DNA from: Pseudomonadota bacterium | Lineage (GTDB): Bacteria; Pseudomonadota; Gammaproteobacteria; Burkholderiales; Burkholderiaceae_B | NCBI GenBank assembly: GCA_023425645.1 | Contig: JAFACG010000037.1 | Location: 1-64,000, forward strand | Direction: 5' to 3' | Length of the DNA: 64,000 nucleotides | Shown: positions 41,586 to 50,145 of the stretch, piece after piece | How the letters are laid out: each line of letters begins with the position of its first letter | Numbering within the stretch: position 1 is the stretch's first letter | Made by a program: the position numbers and the translations under genes | The notes under the pieces: generated by a model | Seen by the model: only the letters and a program-made list of their open reading frames with translations | What the model was told of the DNA's origin: nothing | Database searches by the model: none

Positions 41586-42779
41586 TCAGACCCGTTCGAA
41601 AATCCCCGCCGCGCCCATGCCGGTGCCTATACACATGGTCAGCATGCCGTACTTGAGCTTGTGGCGCTGCAGGGCATGGATCACCGTGGCGGCGCGCATG
41701 GCGCCGGTGGCGCCCAGGGGGTGGCCCATGGCGATGGCCCCGCCCAGCGGATTGACGCGCGCCGGATCCAGGCCCAGGTCGCGGATGACGGCCAGGGACT
41801 GCGCGGCGAAGGCTTCGTTGAGTTCGATCCAGTCCATCTGGTCCTGCTTCAGGCCGGCCAGGGCCAGCGCATGGGGCACCGCCTCCTTGGGGCCTATGCC
41901 CATGATCTCGGGCGGCACGCCGCGCACGGAAAAAGTCACGAAGCGCGCCAGCGGGGTCAGGTTGTGCTCGCGCAGGGCGCGCTCCGATACCACCAGCAGC
42001 ACGCCCGCCCCGTCCGAGGTCTGGGAGCTGTTGCCCGCCGTGACCGAACCCTTGGCCGCGAAGACCGGCCGCAGCTTGGCCAAGGCCTCCAGGCTGGTGT
42101 CGGGGCGCGGCCCCTCGTCGCGGCTCACCACCTTGACCTGCTCGGCCACCTCGAAGCTGTCCAGGTCGGGATGGCGACGAGTCACGGTGACGGGCAGGAT
42201 CTCGTCCGAAAACTCGCCCGATTCCCAGGCCTTGACGGCCTTCTGGTGCGAGGCCAGGGCGAAGGCGTCCTGGTCCTCGCGCGAGACTTTCCATTCGCGG
42301 GCCACTTCCTCGGCCGTCAACCCCATGCCGTAGGCAATGCCGTAGTTTTCCTCGGATGCGAAAATCTCCGGGCTGAACGTGGTGTTCACGCCCATGACGG
42401 GCACCTGGCTCATGGATTCCACGCCGGCCGCCAGGATGACGTCCGCCTGCCCCGTGCGGATGCGATCGGCCGCGATGGCCACGGCGCTCAGCCCCGACGC
42501 GCAGAACCGGTTCACCGTCATGCCCGGCACGGTATAGGGCAGGCCTGCCAGCAGGGCGGAGATACGCGCCACGTTGAAGCCCTGCGAACCTTCCGGCAGC
42601 GCGCAGCCGGCCACCAGATCCTCGATGGCGGCGGGGTCCAGGTCGGGCAGGCCGGCCAGGGTGTCGCGCACCGCGCCGGCCAGCAGTTCGTCGGGCCGCA
42701 GGGAGGAAAACACGCCGCGCGGCGCCTTGCCGATGGGCGTGCGCTTGGCGGCCACGATATACGCTTGTTGCAATGTCAT
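41586..42779 (-). CDS. fadA: Acetyl-CoA C-acyltransferase (thiolase)
   Basis: This 397-residue thiolase performs the last step of fatty acid beta-oxidation. The nucleophile Cys lies in VNRFCASGLSAVAIA near residue 90. The C-terminal motifs NPLGGAIAMGHPLGATGAMR and MCIGTGMGAAGIFE carry the catalytic His and second Cys. It follows the HAD/ECH fusion gene by 19 bp in one operon. The beta-oxidation complex pairs this enzyme with the upstream dehydrogenase. Confidence 0.92.
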   Translation of the reverse strand: MTLQQAYIVAAKRTPIGKAPRGVFSSLRPDELLAGAVRDTLAGLPDLDPAAIEDLVAGCALPEGSQGFNVARISALLAGLPYTVPGMTVNRFCASGLSAVAIAADRIRTGQADVILAAGVESMSQVPVMGVNTTFSPEIFASEENYGIAYGMGLTAEEVAREWKVSREDQDAFALASHQKAVKAWESGEFSDEILPVTVTRRHPDLDSFEVAEQVKVVSRDEGPRPDTSLEALAKLRPVFAAKGSVTAGNSSQTSDGAGVLLVVSERALREHNLTPLARFVTFSVRGVPPEIMGIGPKEAVPHALALAGLKQDQMDWIELNEAFAAQSLAVIRDLGLDPARVNPLGGAIAMGHPLGATGAMRAATVIHALQRHKLKYGMLTMCIGTGMGAAGIFERV

Positions 42780-42798
42780 GTCAGCTCCTTGATCGGGC

Positions 42799-45231
42799 TC
42801 AGTTGCGCACCGGCTTGCCGGTGGTCAGCATGCCGGTGATGCGTTCCTGGGTCTTGGGCGAATTGAGCAGCTCCAGGAAGGCCTGCCGCTCCTGGGCCAG
42901 CATCCACACTTCGTCCACCAGAGAGCCCGGATCCACGTCGCCGCCGCAGATCACCGTGGCGACCTGCTCGGCGATGCGAAAATCGTAGTCGGAGATGAAG
43001 CCCCCGACCTTCATGTTCAGCAATTGCGCCTTGAGGGTGGCGATGCCATCGCGCCCGGCCACCGGGAAGCGGCGCGGCAAGGGCGGACGCCAGCCTGCGC
43101 AGGCCAGGGCCAGCGCCTGGCGCACGGCCACGTACAGCAGCTCGTGCCGATTCATGATGATGGTGTCGGATTCGCGCAGATAGCCGATCTGGCGCGCTTC
43201 CAGGGCGGAACGCGAGACCTGGGCGCTGGCCACCGCCAGCGCGAAGCGCTTCAGGTACGCCAGCAAGGGCGCATCCGGCGCGCCCTGGGCCTGCAGTTCC
43301 GCGGCGCGGCGCGCGCAGAACGCCAGCCCGCCGGCGCCGGGCACCAGGCCTATGCCCACTTCCACCAGGCCGATGTACGTCTCGAAATGCGCCACGCGGT
43401 GCGCGCAGTGCACGGACAGCTCGCAGCCGCCGCCCAGAGCCAAGCCCGCCAGGGCCGCCACGACGGGCACCTGGGCATAGCGCAGGCGCAGCACCATGTC
43501 CTGCATTTCCCGCTCGATGGGTTCGACCGCCGCCACGCCGCGCTGCTCGAACAGCGGCAGTATGGCCTTCAGGTCCGCGCCGGCCGAGAACGGCTCGCCC
43601 GTCTGGGCGATGACCAGCGCCTGGTACGAGGCCTCGGCCAGTTCCACGGCCTTGACCAGCCCGCGCACCACGCCCGGGCTGAGGGTGTGCATCTTGGTCT
43701 TGAAGGAGACGATGAGCACGTCCTGCGGATGGGGAGCCGGCAGGGTCCAGCAGCGCACGGACTCATCCTCGAACACGGTGTGCGTCTCCATGGGATCCAC
43801 TTCGCCCACCAGCAGGGGGGCCCCGATCTGGCGCTGGTACACGGGCAGCATGCTGCGGCCCTCGAAGCGGCCCTGCGCGGGGTTCCAGGACCCGGCCGAC
43901 GTGTGTACGCCCTGCGCTTCCCAGACCGGGCCGCGCGTGGCCCAGTCGGGCAGGGGCTGGCTGCTGAGCGCCTTGCCGTACTGGATGTCCTGCATGATCC
44001 ATTGCGTGACCTGGCGCCAGCCGGCCGCCTGCCAGATCTCGAACGGGCCCTGCTTGTGGCCGAAGCCCCACTTCAGGGCCAGGTCCAGCTGGCGCGCATT
44101 GTCGGCGATATCCTGCAGGTGCACGGCGCTGTAGTGGAAGGTGTCGCGCAGCACGGCCCAGACGAACTGGGCCTGGGGATGGGTTGATTCCCGCAATTGG
44201 CGCAGGCGCTCGGCCGGATCGCGCACCGCCAGGATGGCGGCCACGTCCGGATCAATGGTCCGGTCCGCGGGCACGTAGTCGCGCTGCTCGGCATCGAAGC
44301 GCTGAATCTCGCGCCCTTTCTTGCGATAGAAGCCCGCACCCGTCTTCTGGCCCAGGGCGCCGGCGTCGATCAAGCCCTGGACTTCGGGAGGCAGGCCGAA
44401 ATGCTCATGGAAGCTGTCGTCGGGCAGATGGTCCTGCATGGTGCGGATGACGTGCGCCAGGGTGTCCAGCCCCACCACGTCCGCCGTGCGGTACGTGCCG
44501 GACTTGGCGCGCCCCAGGCGCGTGCCGGTCAGCTCGTCCACCTGTTCGTAAGTCAGGCCGAAACGGCGCGCCTGCTCGAACACGGACAGGATGCCGAACA
44601 CGCCGATGCGATTGCCGATGAAGTTGGGCGTATCCTTGGCGTGCACCACGCCCTTGCCCAGTTGCGACACCAGGAAGGTCTCCAGGGTGTCCAGCAGCTC
44701 GGGCTGGGTGTAGCGGGTGGGAATCAGCTCCACCAGGTTCATGTAGCGCGGCGGGTTGAAGAAATGCACGCCGCAGAAACGGTGCCGCAGCTCTTCGGGC
44801 AGGACCTCGGCCAGGGCCGTGATGGACAGCCCGGACGTATTGCTGGCGATGATGGCTTGCGGATGCAGGGCCGGCGCTATCTTGCGATACAGGTCCTGCT
44901 TCCAGTCCAGGCGCTCGGCGATGGCCTCGATGACCAGGTTGCACTGTCCCAGGCGGTCCAGGTCGTCTTCATAGTTGGCCGGCTCGATCAGGTCGGCCAG
45001 GTCAGGCGTGCCCAGAGGGGCCGGGTTCATTTTGCGCAGATTGGCGATGGCGCGCGTCACGATCCCGTTCTTGGGCCCTTCGCGGGCCGGAAGGTCGAAC
45101 AGCACCACGGGAATGCCGGCGTTGACGCAATGGGCGGCGATCTGCGCCCCCATGACGCCGGCGCCGCAGACCGCGACCCGGCGCAAGGCCCGGGCTCCGC
45201 CCGCCACCGCACTGGTTGGACTAGATGTCAT
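42799..45231 (-). CDS. 3-hydroxyacyl-CoA dehydrogenase/enoyl-CoA hydratase fusion (FadN type)
   Basis: This 810-residue bifunctional beta-oxidation enzyme has domains in the order dehydrogenase then hydratase, the reverse of FadB. The NAD motif VAVCGAGVMGAQIAAHCVNA lies near residues 19-38. HADH features IIASNTSGLSITALAEV and HFFNPPRYMNLVELIPT follow. The C-terminal hydratase part carries GEPFSAGADLKAILPL and LAGLALGGGCELSVHCAHRV with its oxyanion hole. GGAGACAAACCT precedes the ATG. It is first in the operon with the thiolase, behind a 556-bp AT-rich control region. Confidence 0.92.
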   Translation of the reverse strand: MTSSPTSAVAGGARALRRVAVCGAGVMGAQIAAHCVNAGIPVVLFDLPAREGPKNGIVTRAIANLRKMNPAPLGTPDLADLIEPANYEDDLDRLGQCNLVIEAIAERLDWKQDLYRKIAPALHPQAIIASNTSGLSITALAEVLPEELRHRFCGVHFFNPPRYMNLVELIPTRYTQPELLDTLETFLVSQLGKGVVHAKDTPNFIGNRIGVFGILSVFEQARRFGLTYEQVDELTGTRLGRAKSGTYRTADVVGLDTLAHVIRTMQDHLPDDSFHEHFGLPPEVQGLIDAGALGQKTGAGFYRKKGREIQRFDAEQRDYVPADRTIDPDVAAILAVRDPAERLRQLRESTHPQAQFVWAVLRDTFHYSAVHLQDIADNARQLDLALKWGFGHKQGPFEIWQAAGWRQVTQWIMQDIQYGKALSSQPLPDWATRGPVWEAQGVHTSAGSWNPAQGRFEGRSMLPVYQRQIGAPLLVGEVDPMETHTVFEDESVRCWTLPAPHPQDVLIVSFKTKMHTLSPGVVRGLVKAVELAEASYQALVIAQTGEPFSAGADLKAILPLFEQRGVAAVEPIEREMQDMVLRLRYAQVPVVAALAGLALGGGCELSVHCAHRVAHFETYIGLVEVGIGLVPGAGGLAFCARRAAELQAQGAPDAPLLAYLKRFALAVASAQVSRSALEARQIGYLRESDTIIMNRHELLYVAVRQALALACAGWRPPLPRRFPVAGRDGIATLKAQLLNMKVGGFISDYDFRIAEQVATVICGGDVDPGSLVDEVWMLAQERQAFLELLNSPKTQERITGMLTTGKPVRN

Positions 45232-45459
45232 AGGTTTGTCTCCAAGAAACCGGAACCCTGCGCACGCGAACGCAACAGCCTGGCGCCCTGAAATGCGCAG
45301 CGATTTAATAATCGTACACGCTGGACGTGCTTTTGCAACATGAGGATTCTTTTATTTTTAAACAAAGCTGGACGCAGATCAAATCGCGCCGTCCATGGCT
45401 CGACCGCATCCCTGCCCGACCGCTCGCCGGCGGCACGGCAGCGTCGCCAGAAAAAAATT

Positions 45460-45473
45460 CAAACACTTGTTTC
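45460..45473. promoter_or_regulatory. PsrA/FadR-like operator half-pair (CAAAC-N4-GTTTC)
   Basis: CAAACACTTGTTTC fits the (G/C)AAAC-N2-4-GTTT(G/C) pattern described for PsrA, a fatty-acid-responsive repressor. It lies about 230 bp upstream of the beta-oxidation operon. The regulator is not encoded in this window. Confidence 0.4.
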
Positions 45474-45488
45474 AATCTCTTTTATTTC

Positions 45489-45506
45489 AATGATGTGAAC
45501 ATCATT
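45489..45506. promoter_or_regulatory. 18-bp palindrome AATGATGT-GA-ACATCATT
   Basis: Perfect 8-bp arms around GA, typical of a dimeric repressor site. It starts 29 bp from the PsrA-like site in the same control region. The cognate regulator is unknown. Confidence 0.5.
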
Positions 45507-45787
45507 CAGGCTAGCTTCCAGCGGTTCATCGTGCTTGTTCAGGCGCATTTTTGCAAGCCTGCGCGGCAGGCGGATCCGAGCTGTCTCACACTTATTTTTC
45601 CTATTTATTTTTTTGCATTTTTATTTAATTTTTATTTCGACTTTTCTTTTTTCAATTTGTGATCGACTTTCAAACGGAGGACGTGCACGGACCGGCGGCC
45701 GGCCCGTGCAAGCAGGTGCGGGCGACGCTTCTATGCCAGAATAGAATTACTTTCACCTTCAACCATTCAGTCGACCGAGGTAACAAC

Positions 45788-46363
45788 GTGGCCGGGCCCC
45801 CGGAACCTTCTCAGCGCCCCATGTCCCTGACCGGACTGTTCCTGGCTTTCGCCCGCATCGGCGTCACCAGCTTCGGCGGCGGGCTCAGCGGCTGGCTGAT
45901 GCGCGAATTCGTCATTCAGCGCCGCCTGATGAGCCAGGACGACTTCCTGAGCGGGCTGGCGCTCTCCCAGGCCCTGCCCGGCATCAATGTCGTCAACCTG
46001 GCGATCTGGATAGGCTATCGCCTGCGCGGCGGTCCGGGCGCCACCGTGGCGGCGCTGGGCATGGTGGTGCCGCCGCTGTTCGTCGCCATCCTGATGCTGG
46101 TCGGGCTGGAGCAGCTGACTGGTTCGGACCTGGCCCGCCAGGTCATGGCCGGCGTCGCCGCCGCCGCCATCGGCCTGTCGCTGGAAATGGGCGTGCGCTC
46201 GGCGCGGCGCGCCTCGCAAGGGCTGCTGCCCGTCCTGCTGATGGCCGCCGTGTTCCTGGGCATCTTCGTCATGGAATGGAGCCTGATCGCCGTGGTGCTC
46301 CTCACCGCGCCGCTGTCCATCTGGGTCGCCTGGCAACGCCTGGATCCTGGCCAGGCGGACTGA
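45788..46363 (+). CDS. chrA: Chromate transporter, N-terminal half subunit
   Basis: This is a short-chain CHR protein of about 191 residues. Motifs FLAFARIGVTSFGGGLSGWL and LALSQALPGINVVNLAIWIG are the family signatures, followed by about five membrane spans. The GTG at 45788 has GAGG seven bases upstream; an ATG at 45821 (MSLTG) is the alternative. The second half is encoded 2 bp downstream, so the transporter is a two-subunit CHR pair. It is annotated as chromate efflux by family, but the natural anion is uncertain. Confidence 0.85.
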   Translation: MAGPPEPSQRPMSLTGLFLAFARIGVTSFGGGLSGWLMREFVIQRRLMSQDDFLSGLALSQALPGINVVNLAIWIGYRLRGGPGATVAALGMVVPPLFVAILMLVGLEQLTGSDLARQVMAGVAAAAIGLSLEMGVRSARRASQGLLPVLLMAAVFLGIFVMEWSLIAVVLLTAPLSIWVAWQRLDPGQAD

Positions 46364-46365
46364 CC

Positions 46366-46896
46366 ATGCTGACCGTCCTGCTGCAGCTGATGCGCGTCTT
46401 CGCCCCGCTGTCCTTCCTGACGGTGGGCGGCGGACAAAGCATCATTCCCGAAATCCACCGCCAATCGGTGGAGATCCACGGCTGGATCAGCAACCAGGAG
46501 TTCCTGGACCTGTTCGCGCTCTCGCGCCTGACCCCCGGCCCCAAATCGCTGCTGGTGACGATGGTGGGCTGGAAGACCGCCGGCTGGGCCGGTGCGCTGG
46601 CGGCGTCCGTGGCCATCTTCCTGCCCTCGGCCCTGCTGATCTACTACCTGGCCACGGTCTGGAAACGCTATGAGGGAACCCGCTTCATCCGCGCCGTGGA
46701 AACCGGCCTGCTGCCCATCGCGGCGGGCATGATCCTGGCGGCCAGCGGCACCATCCTGAAAGCCGCCGAAGGCGGCCCCTGGGCCTGGGGCGTCGCACTG
46801 GCGGGCACCGCCCTGCTGCTGCGCACCCGCATCAACCCCCTGGCGCTGCTGGCCCTGGGCGGCCTGCTGTTCGCCCTGGTGCGCCCGCTGGGCTGA
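46366..46896 (+). CDS. Chromate transporter, second half subunit
   Basis: This 176-residue short-chain CHR protein partners the upstream one. It carries APLSFLTVGGGQSIIPEIHR and FALSRLTPGPKSLLVTMVGW, the mirrored family motifs, then four or five membrane spans. The ATG lies 2 bp after the first subunit stop. Heterodimeric CHR transporters insert the halves in opposite orientation; that arrangement is inferred here. Confidence 0.85.
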   Translation: MLTVLLQLMRVFAPLSFLTVGGGQSIIPEIHRQSVEIHGWISNQEFLDLFALSRLTPGPKSLLVTMVGWKTAGWAGALAASVAIFLPSALLIYYLATVWKRYEGTRFIRAVETGLLPIAAGMILAASGTILKAAEGGPWAWGVALAGTALLLRTRINPLALLALGGLLFALVRPLG

Positions 46897-46929
46897 CCCC
46901 TTTTCCTGGCGCGCCGCCGCGCCGGGCCG

Positions 46930-47709
46930 TCAAAGCAAAGACTCTTCCGGGTCGGATTGCGCCTGCAAGACGTCTTCCAGGCGGCGCGCCTCGCGCTCCA
47001 GCAGCGTCACCACCTGAGCCAGCCGGGCCTCGTCCAGGCGTGCGCGGGTGGTGGACACGCTCAGACAGGCTCCAGGCTGGCCGCGGCCGTCCCGTATGGG
47101 CACGGCAACCGAGCGCACGTCCGCCTCGGCCGCGTCGCGCACGGCGTAGCCCTGCTCGCAGGCCTGCCGCCAGCGGCACTCGGCCTCCTGTTCGCCCTGC
47201 GGATCGCGCTGGCGCAAGAAGGCCGCGTTGCGGCGCAGTACGCCCAGCACCTCCGCTTCCGGCAGATGCATCAAGAGCGCGATGCCGCTGGCGCCCCGTC
47301 CGAGCGGCCGGCGCACGCCCACGTCCAGCGTGAAAGCCTTGAACAAATGCGCCCCCGAGCGGCGGTCCAGGCACAGCAGATCCAGCCCGCTGCGCTTGGA
47401 CACGAAAGCCGTATCGCCCGTCTCCGCCGCGATGCGCGCCACCGAAGGGCGGCACAAGGTGGCGAAGTCGTAGTCGGCGCTGGCCGTCAGGCCCAGTTCC
47501 GCCACCATGGCGCCCAGGAAATAGCGGCGGCTGTAGGGTCGCTGGCGCACCACGCCCTGCGCCTGCAGTTCTGCCAGCAAACGGTGCACCGTGGGCTGGG
47601 ACAGGCCCGTCAGTATCGTCAGGTCCTTCAGGCGCACCCCCGTTCCCTGGTGATGAGCGATCACGCGAAGAATATCGAAGGCCCGGCCCAGACTTTGCAC
47701 TGAAGACAT
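46930..47709 (-). CDS. IclR-family transcriptional regulator
   Basis: This 259-residue regulator has the winged-helix start RAFDILRVIAHHQGTGVRLK, then LTGLSQPTVHRLLAELQAQG, and an IclR effector domain with LGRGASGIALLMHL. GGAG lies 6 bp before the ATG. It is divergent from the PrpB-like lyase cluster and probably controls it through palindromes in the 140-bp gap. Confidence 0.9.
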   Translation of the reverse strand: MSSVQSLGRAFDILRVIAHHQGTGVRLKDLTILTGLSQPTVHRLLAELQAQGVVRQRPYSRRYFLGAMVAELGLTASADYDFATLCRPSVARIAAETGDTAFVSKRSGLDLLCLDRRSGAHLFKAFTLDVGVRRPLGRGASGIALLMHLPEAEVLGVLRRNAAFLRQRDPQGEQEAECRWRQACEQGYAVRDAAEADVRSVAVPIRDGRGQPGACLSVSTTRARLDEARLAQVVTLLEREARRLEDVLQAQSDPEESLL

Positions 47710-47743
47710 AAAAAAACTCCACCATACGGATTACTTGTAAATA

Positions 47744-47829
47744 CGTTAAGCAGTTCATTGACAAGGATTTATCGTTTTATTTACGCTATCCAGCAATTAC
47801 TTAACGCATTAATTAATCCATATTATGGA
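47744..47829. promoter_or_regulatory. Divergent control region of the IclR/PrpB-like cluster
   Basis: CGTTAAG (47744-47750) and CTTAACG (47800-47806) form an inverted pair. TCCATATTATGGA (47817-47829), a perfect palindrome with 6-bp arms, lies 21 bp before the lyase ATG and overlaps a likely -10. A repressor bound there would block transcription. Confidence 0.5.
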
Positions 47830-47849
47830 CTTTTATACGGAGTAGCACA

Positions 47850-48743
47850 ATGACCCAGTCCCCCGCCTCGGCCGGCGCCCGTTTCCGTCAGGCCCTGAAA
47901 GAAGAGCATCCGCTGCAGATCGTCGGCACGCTCAATCCCTACACGGCCATGATGGCCAAGACGCTGGGCTTTCGCGCCATCTATCTGGCCGGCGCCGGCG
48001 TGGCCAATTATTCCTATGGCCTGCCCGACCTGGGCATCACCAACCTGAGCGACGTGCTGACGGACCTGCGCCGCATCACCGACGCCGTGGACCTGCCCGT
48101 CGTGGTGGATGTGGACACGGGCTTTGGCGGCGCCTTCACGATCGCCCGCATGATGAAAGGCCTGATCAAGGACGGCGCGGCCGCCTTGCACATGGAAGAC
48201 CAGGTGCAGCTCAAGCGCTGCGGCCACCGCCCCGGCAAGGAGATCGTCAGCCAGGACGAGATGCTGGATCGCATCAAGGCCGCGGTGGACGCCCGCACCG
48301 ATCCGGACTTCTTCATCATCGCCCGCACCGACGCGCTGGCCATCGAGGGCCTGGACAAGGCGCTGGACCGCGCGCAGGCTTATCTGGACGCCGGCGCCGA
48401 CATGATCTTCGCCGAAGCCTGCACCACGCTGGAGGAATACGCCGCCTTCGCCCAACGCCTGAACCGCCCCCATTCGGTGCTGGCCAACATCACCGAATTT
48501 TCCAAGACGCCCAACTTCACCACCGAGGAGCTGGCGCAGGCCGGCGTATCGGCCGCCCTGTATCCGCTGTCGGCCGCCCGCGCCATGAATGCCGCCGCCT
48601 TGCGCGTCTATCAGGAGATCCGTCACAAAGACACGCAAAAAGGCGTGCTGGACATCATGCAGCAACGCGAAGAGCTGTACAAATTCCTGGATTACCACGC
48701 CTACGAGGCGCGCATCGACGCCCTGTTCTCGCAACAGAAATAA
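47850..48743 (+). CDS. Isocitrate lyase/PEP mutase superfamily enzyme, 2-methylisocitrate lyase-like
   Basis: This 297-residue TIM-barrel C-C lyase has the metal/substrate region [40 protein letters not shown] and [20 protein letters not shown]. The KRCGHR form matches PrpB-type methylisocitrate lyases rather than isocitrate lyase (KKCGH). It lies with a Bug receptor, a CHMI-type isomerase and a FAH hydrolase rather than prpC/prpD, so the substrate may be a related branched hydroxy-diacid such as 2,3-dimethylmalate. GGAG precedes the ATG. Confidence 0.85.
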   Translation: MTQSPASAGARFRQALKEEHPLQIVGTLNPYTAMMAKTLGFRAIYLAGAGVANYSYGLPDLGITNLSDVLTDLRRITDAVDLPVVVDVDTGFGGAFTIARMMKGLIKDGAAALHMEDQVQLKRCGHRPGKEIVSQDEMLDRIKAAVDARTDPDFFIIARTDALAIEGLDKALDRAQAYLDAGADMIFAEACTTLEEYAAFAQRLNRPHSVLANITEFSKTPNFTTEELAQAGVSAALYPLSAARAMNAAALRVYQEIRHKDTQKGVLDIMQQREELYKFLDYHAYEARIDALFSQQK

Positions 48744-48776
48744 ACCTTCCCGACGAGGAAGGACGAGGAGACGACC

Positions 48777-49736
48777 ATGACCAAGACCCCTTTGCGCCTT
48801 GTGGCGGCCTGCCTGCTGAGCGCAGCCGGCGCCGTCCACGCCGCGCCCTATCCGAACGGGCCCATCCGCTTCATCGTGCCCTTCGCTCCCGGCGGAGGCA
48901 CCGATGTGGTGGCCCGCATCCTGGCCAAGGAACTGGCCAAGGAGCTGGATGCGACCGTGGTGGTGGAGAACAAGCCCGGCGCCAACGGCATCATCGGCAC
49001 CAAGGCGGCGCTGCAGGCGCCGGCCGACGGCCAGACCATCGTGCTGGCCATCGAAGCCACCGTGGCCATGAGCCCCTGGCTCTACAAGAACACCGGCTAC
49101 AGCTACAAGGACTTCGCGGGCATCTCGCAGGTGTCCGCCCAGCCCTATCTGCTGGTGGCCAATCCCGCCGTCAAGGCCGACTCGCTGCGCTCGCTGAGCG
49201 AACTGTCGCAGAAGGAAGCGGGCGAGCTGAACTATGCCACCGGCGCCTCGGCCGCCTTTCTGGCCGGCGAGGCCCTGAAAGCAGCCACGCACCTGGACAT
49301 GCTGAACATCCCCTATAAAGGGTCGGGCGAAGCCATCAGCGACGTGGTGGGCGGCCGGGTACAGCTGATGATCTCCAGCCCCGTCTCGGTCCTGCCCCAT
49401 TTGCAGCAAGGCCAGCTCAAGCCCATCGCCGTCACCAGCCGCGAACGCTACCGGCTGCTGCCGGACCTGCCCTCCGTGGCCGAGCAAGGCTACCCGGGCT
49501 TCGACGTGGTGGGCTGGTACGGGCTGGCCGCTCCGGCCGGCACGCCGCCCGAGATCATCCGCACCCTGCACGCCGCCACCCAGAAAGCCCTGGAGTCGCC
49601 CGAGCTGAAGACCCAATTCCAGACCGCCGGGGTCGAACCCAAGGGATCGAGCAGCGAAGCCTTCGACGCCCTGATGAAGAGCGAGACGCAACGGTGGGAG
49701 CAGCCCATCAGGGACGCCGGGCTTTTCCAAAAATGA
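48777..49736 (+). CDS. Bug-family tripartite tricarboxylate receptor
   Basis: This 319-residue periplasmic protein has a signal peptide ending near VHA (residue 22). Bug motifs are IRFIVPFAPGGGTDVVARIL, VVVENKPGANGIIGTKAAL and LNIPYKGSGEAISDVVGGRV. It is the second gene of the IclR-controlled cluster, 33 bp after the lyase gene, and probably collects the substrate of that pathway. It is the fourth Bug gene in the window. Confidence 0.92.
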   Translation: MTKTPLRLVAACLLSAAGAVHAAPYPNGPIRFIVPFAPGGGTDVVARILAKELAKELDATVVVENKPGANGIIGTKAALQAPADGQTIVLAIEATVAMSPWLYKNTGYSYKDFAGISQVSAQPYLLVANPAVKADSLRSLSELSQKEAGELNYATGASAAFLAGEALKAATHLDMLNIPYKGSGEAISDVVGGRVQLMISSPVSVLPHLQQGQLKPIAVTSRERYRLLPDLPSVAEQGYPGFDVVGWYGLAAPAGTPPEIIRTLHAATQKALESPELKTQFQTAGVEPKGSSSEAFDALMKSETQRWEQPIRDAGLFQK

Positions 49737-49751
49737 CACAAGGAGTTATCC

Positions 49752-50144
49752 ATGCCGCACGCCTGGATTGAATACAGCAGCAATATCGAGCACGACGAAG
49801 AAATCCAGACCCTGGGCCCCGCCCTGCACAAGGCCATGATGGACAGCGGCATCTTTCCGCTGGCGGGCATACGCATACGCCTGCTGCCCATCCAGAACGC
49901 CCTGATCGCGGACGGCAACCCGCGCAATGCCTTCGTGCACATCGTGCTGCGCATCGGCCACGGTCGGGACGAAGCCACGCAGAAGCGGGTGGCGGACGGG
50001 ATCTTCGAGGCGCTGACCCGCCACCTGGCGGCCTTGAGCGAACGCCGGCCCACGGCCATCGCCTTCGAAGTGCAGGAAATGCACCCCACCCTGAACTACA
50101 AGGCCAACTCCATCCGCAAATTCATGAACCAGGACGGAATCTGA
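49752..50144 (+). CDS. 5-carboxymethyl-2-hydroxymuconate isomerase family protein
   Basis: This 130-residue tautomerase-superfamily protein starts MPHAWIEYSSNIE, with Pro2 as the expected catalytic base after Met removal. NAFVHIVLRIGHGRDEATQK and the end FEVQEMHPTLNYKANSIRKF match HpaF/CHMI proteins. It isomerises an unsaturated keto-diacid before hydration or hydrolysis. It lies 15 bp after the Bug gene and 1 bp before the FAH gene, consistent with a shared pathway. Confidence 0.88.
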   Translation: MPHAWIEYSSNIEHDEEIQTLGPALHKAMMDSGIFPLAGIRIRLLPIQNALIADGNPRNAFVHIVLRIGHGRDEATQKRVADGIFEALTRHLAALSERRPTAIAFEVQEMHPTLNYKANSIRKFMNQDGI

Positions 50145-50145
50145 G

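Larger units (their letters stand above)
45232..45787. other. 556-bp AT-rich control region between the fad operon and chromate transporter
   Basis: No gene could be supported here. The region contains CAAAC-ACTT-GTTTC at 45460-45473, the 18-bp palindrome at 45489-45506 and a stretch of about 75 bases (45585-45660) made almost only of T and A. Its base composition is far from that of the rest of the window. Confidence 0.6.

Noticed and set aside
45327..45662. Open frame of 111 codons in the AT-rich gap upstream of the chromate transporter genes
   Set aside because: It is Phe-rich because of the T-rich tract, has no ribosome binding site and no family-like sequence.
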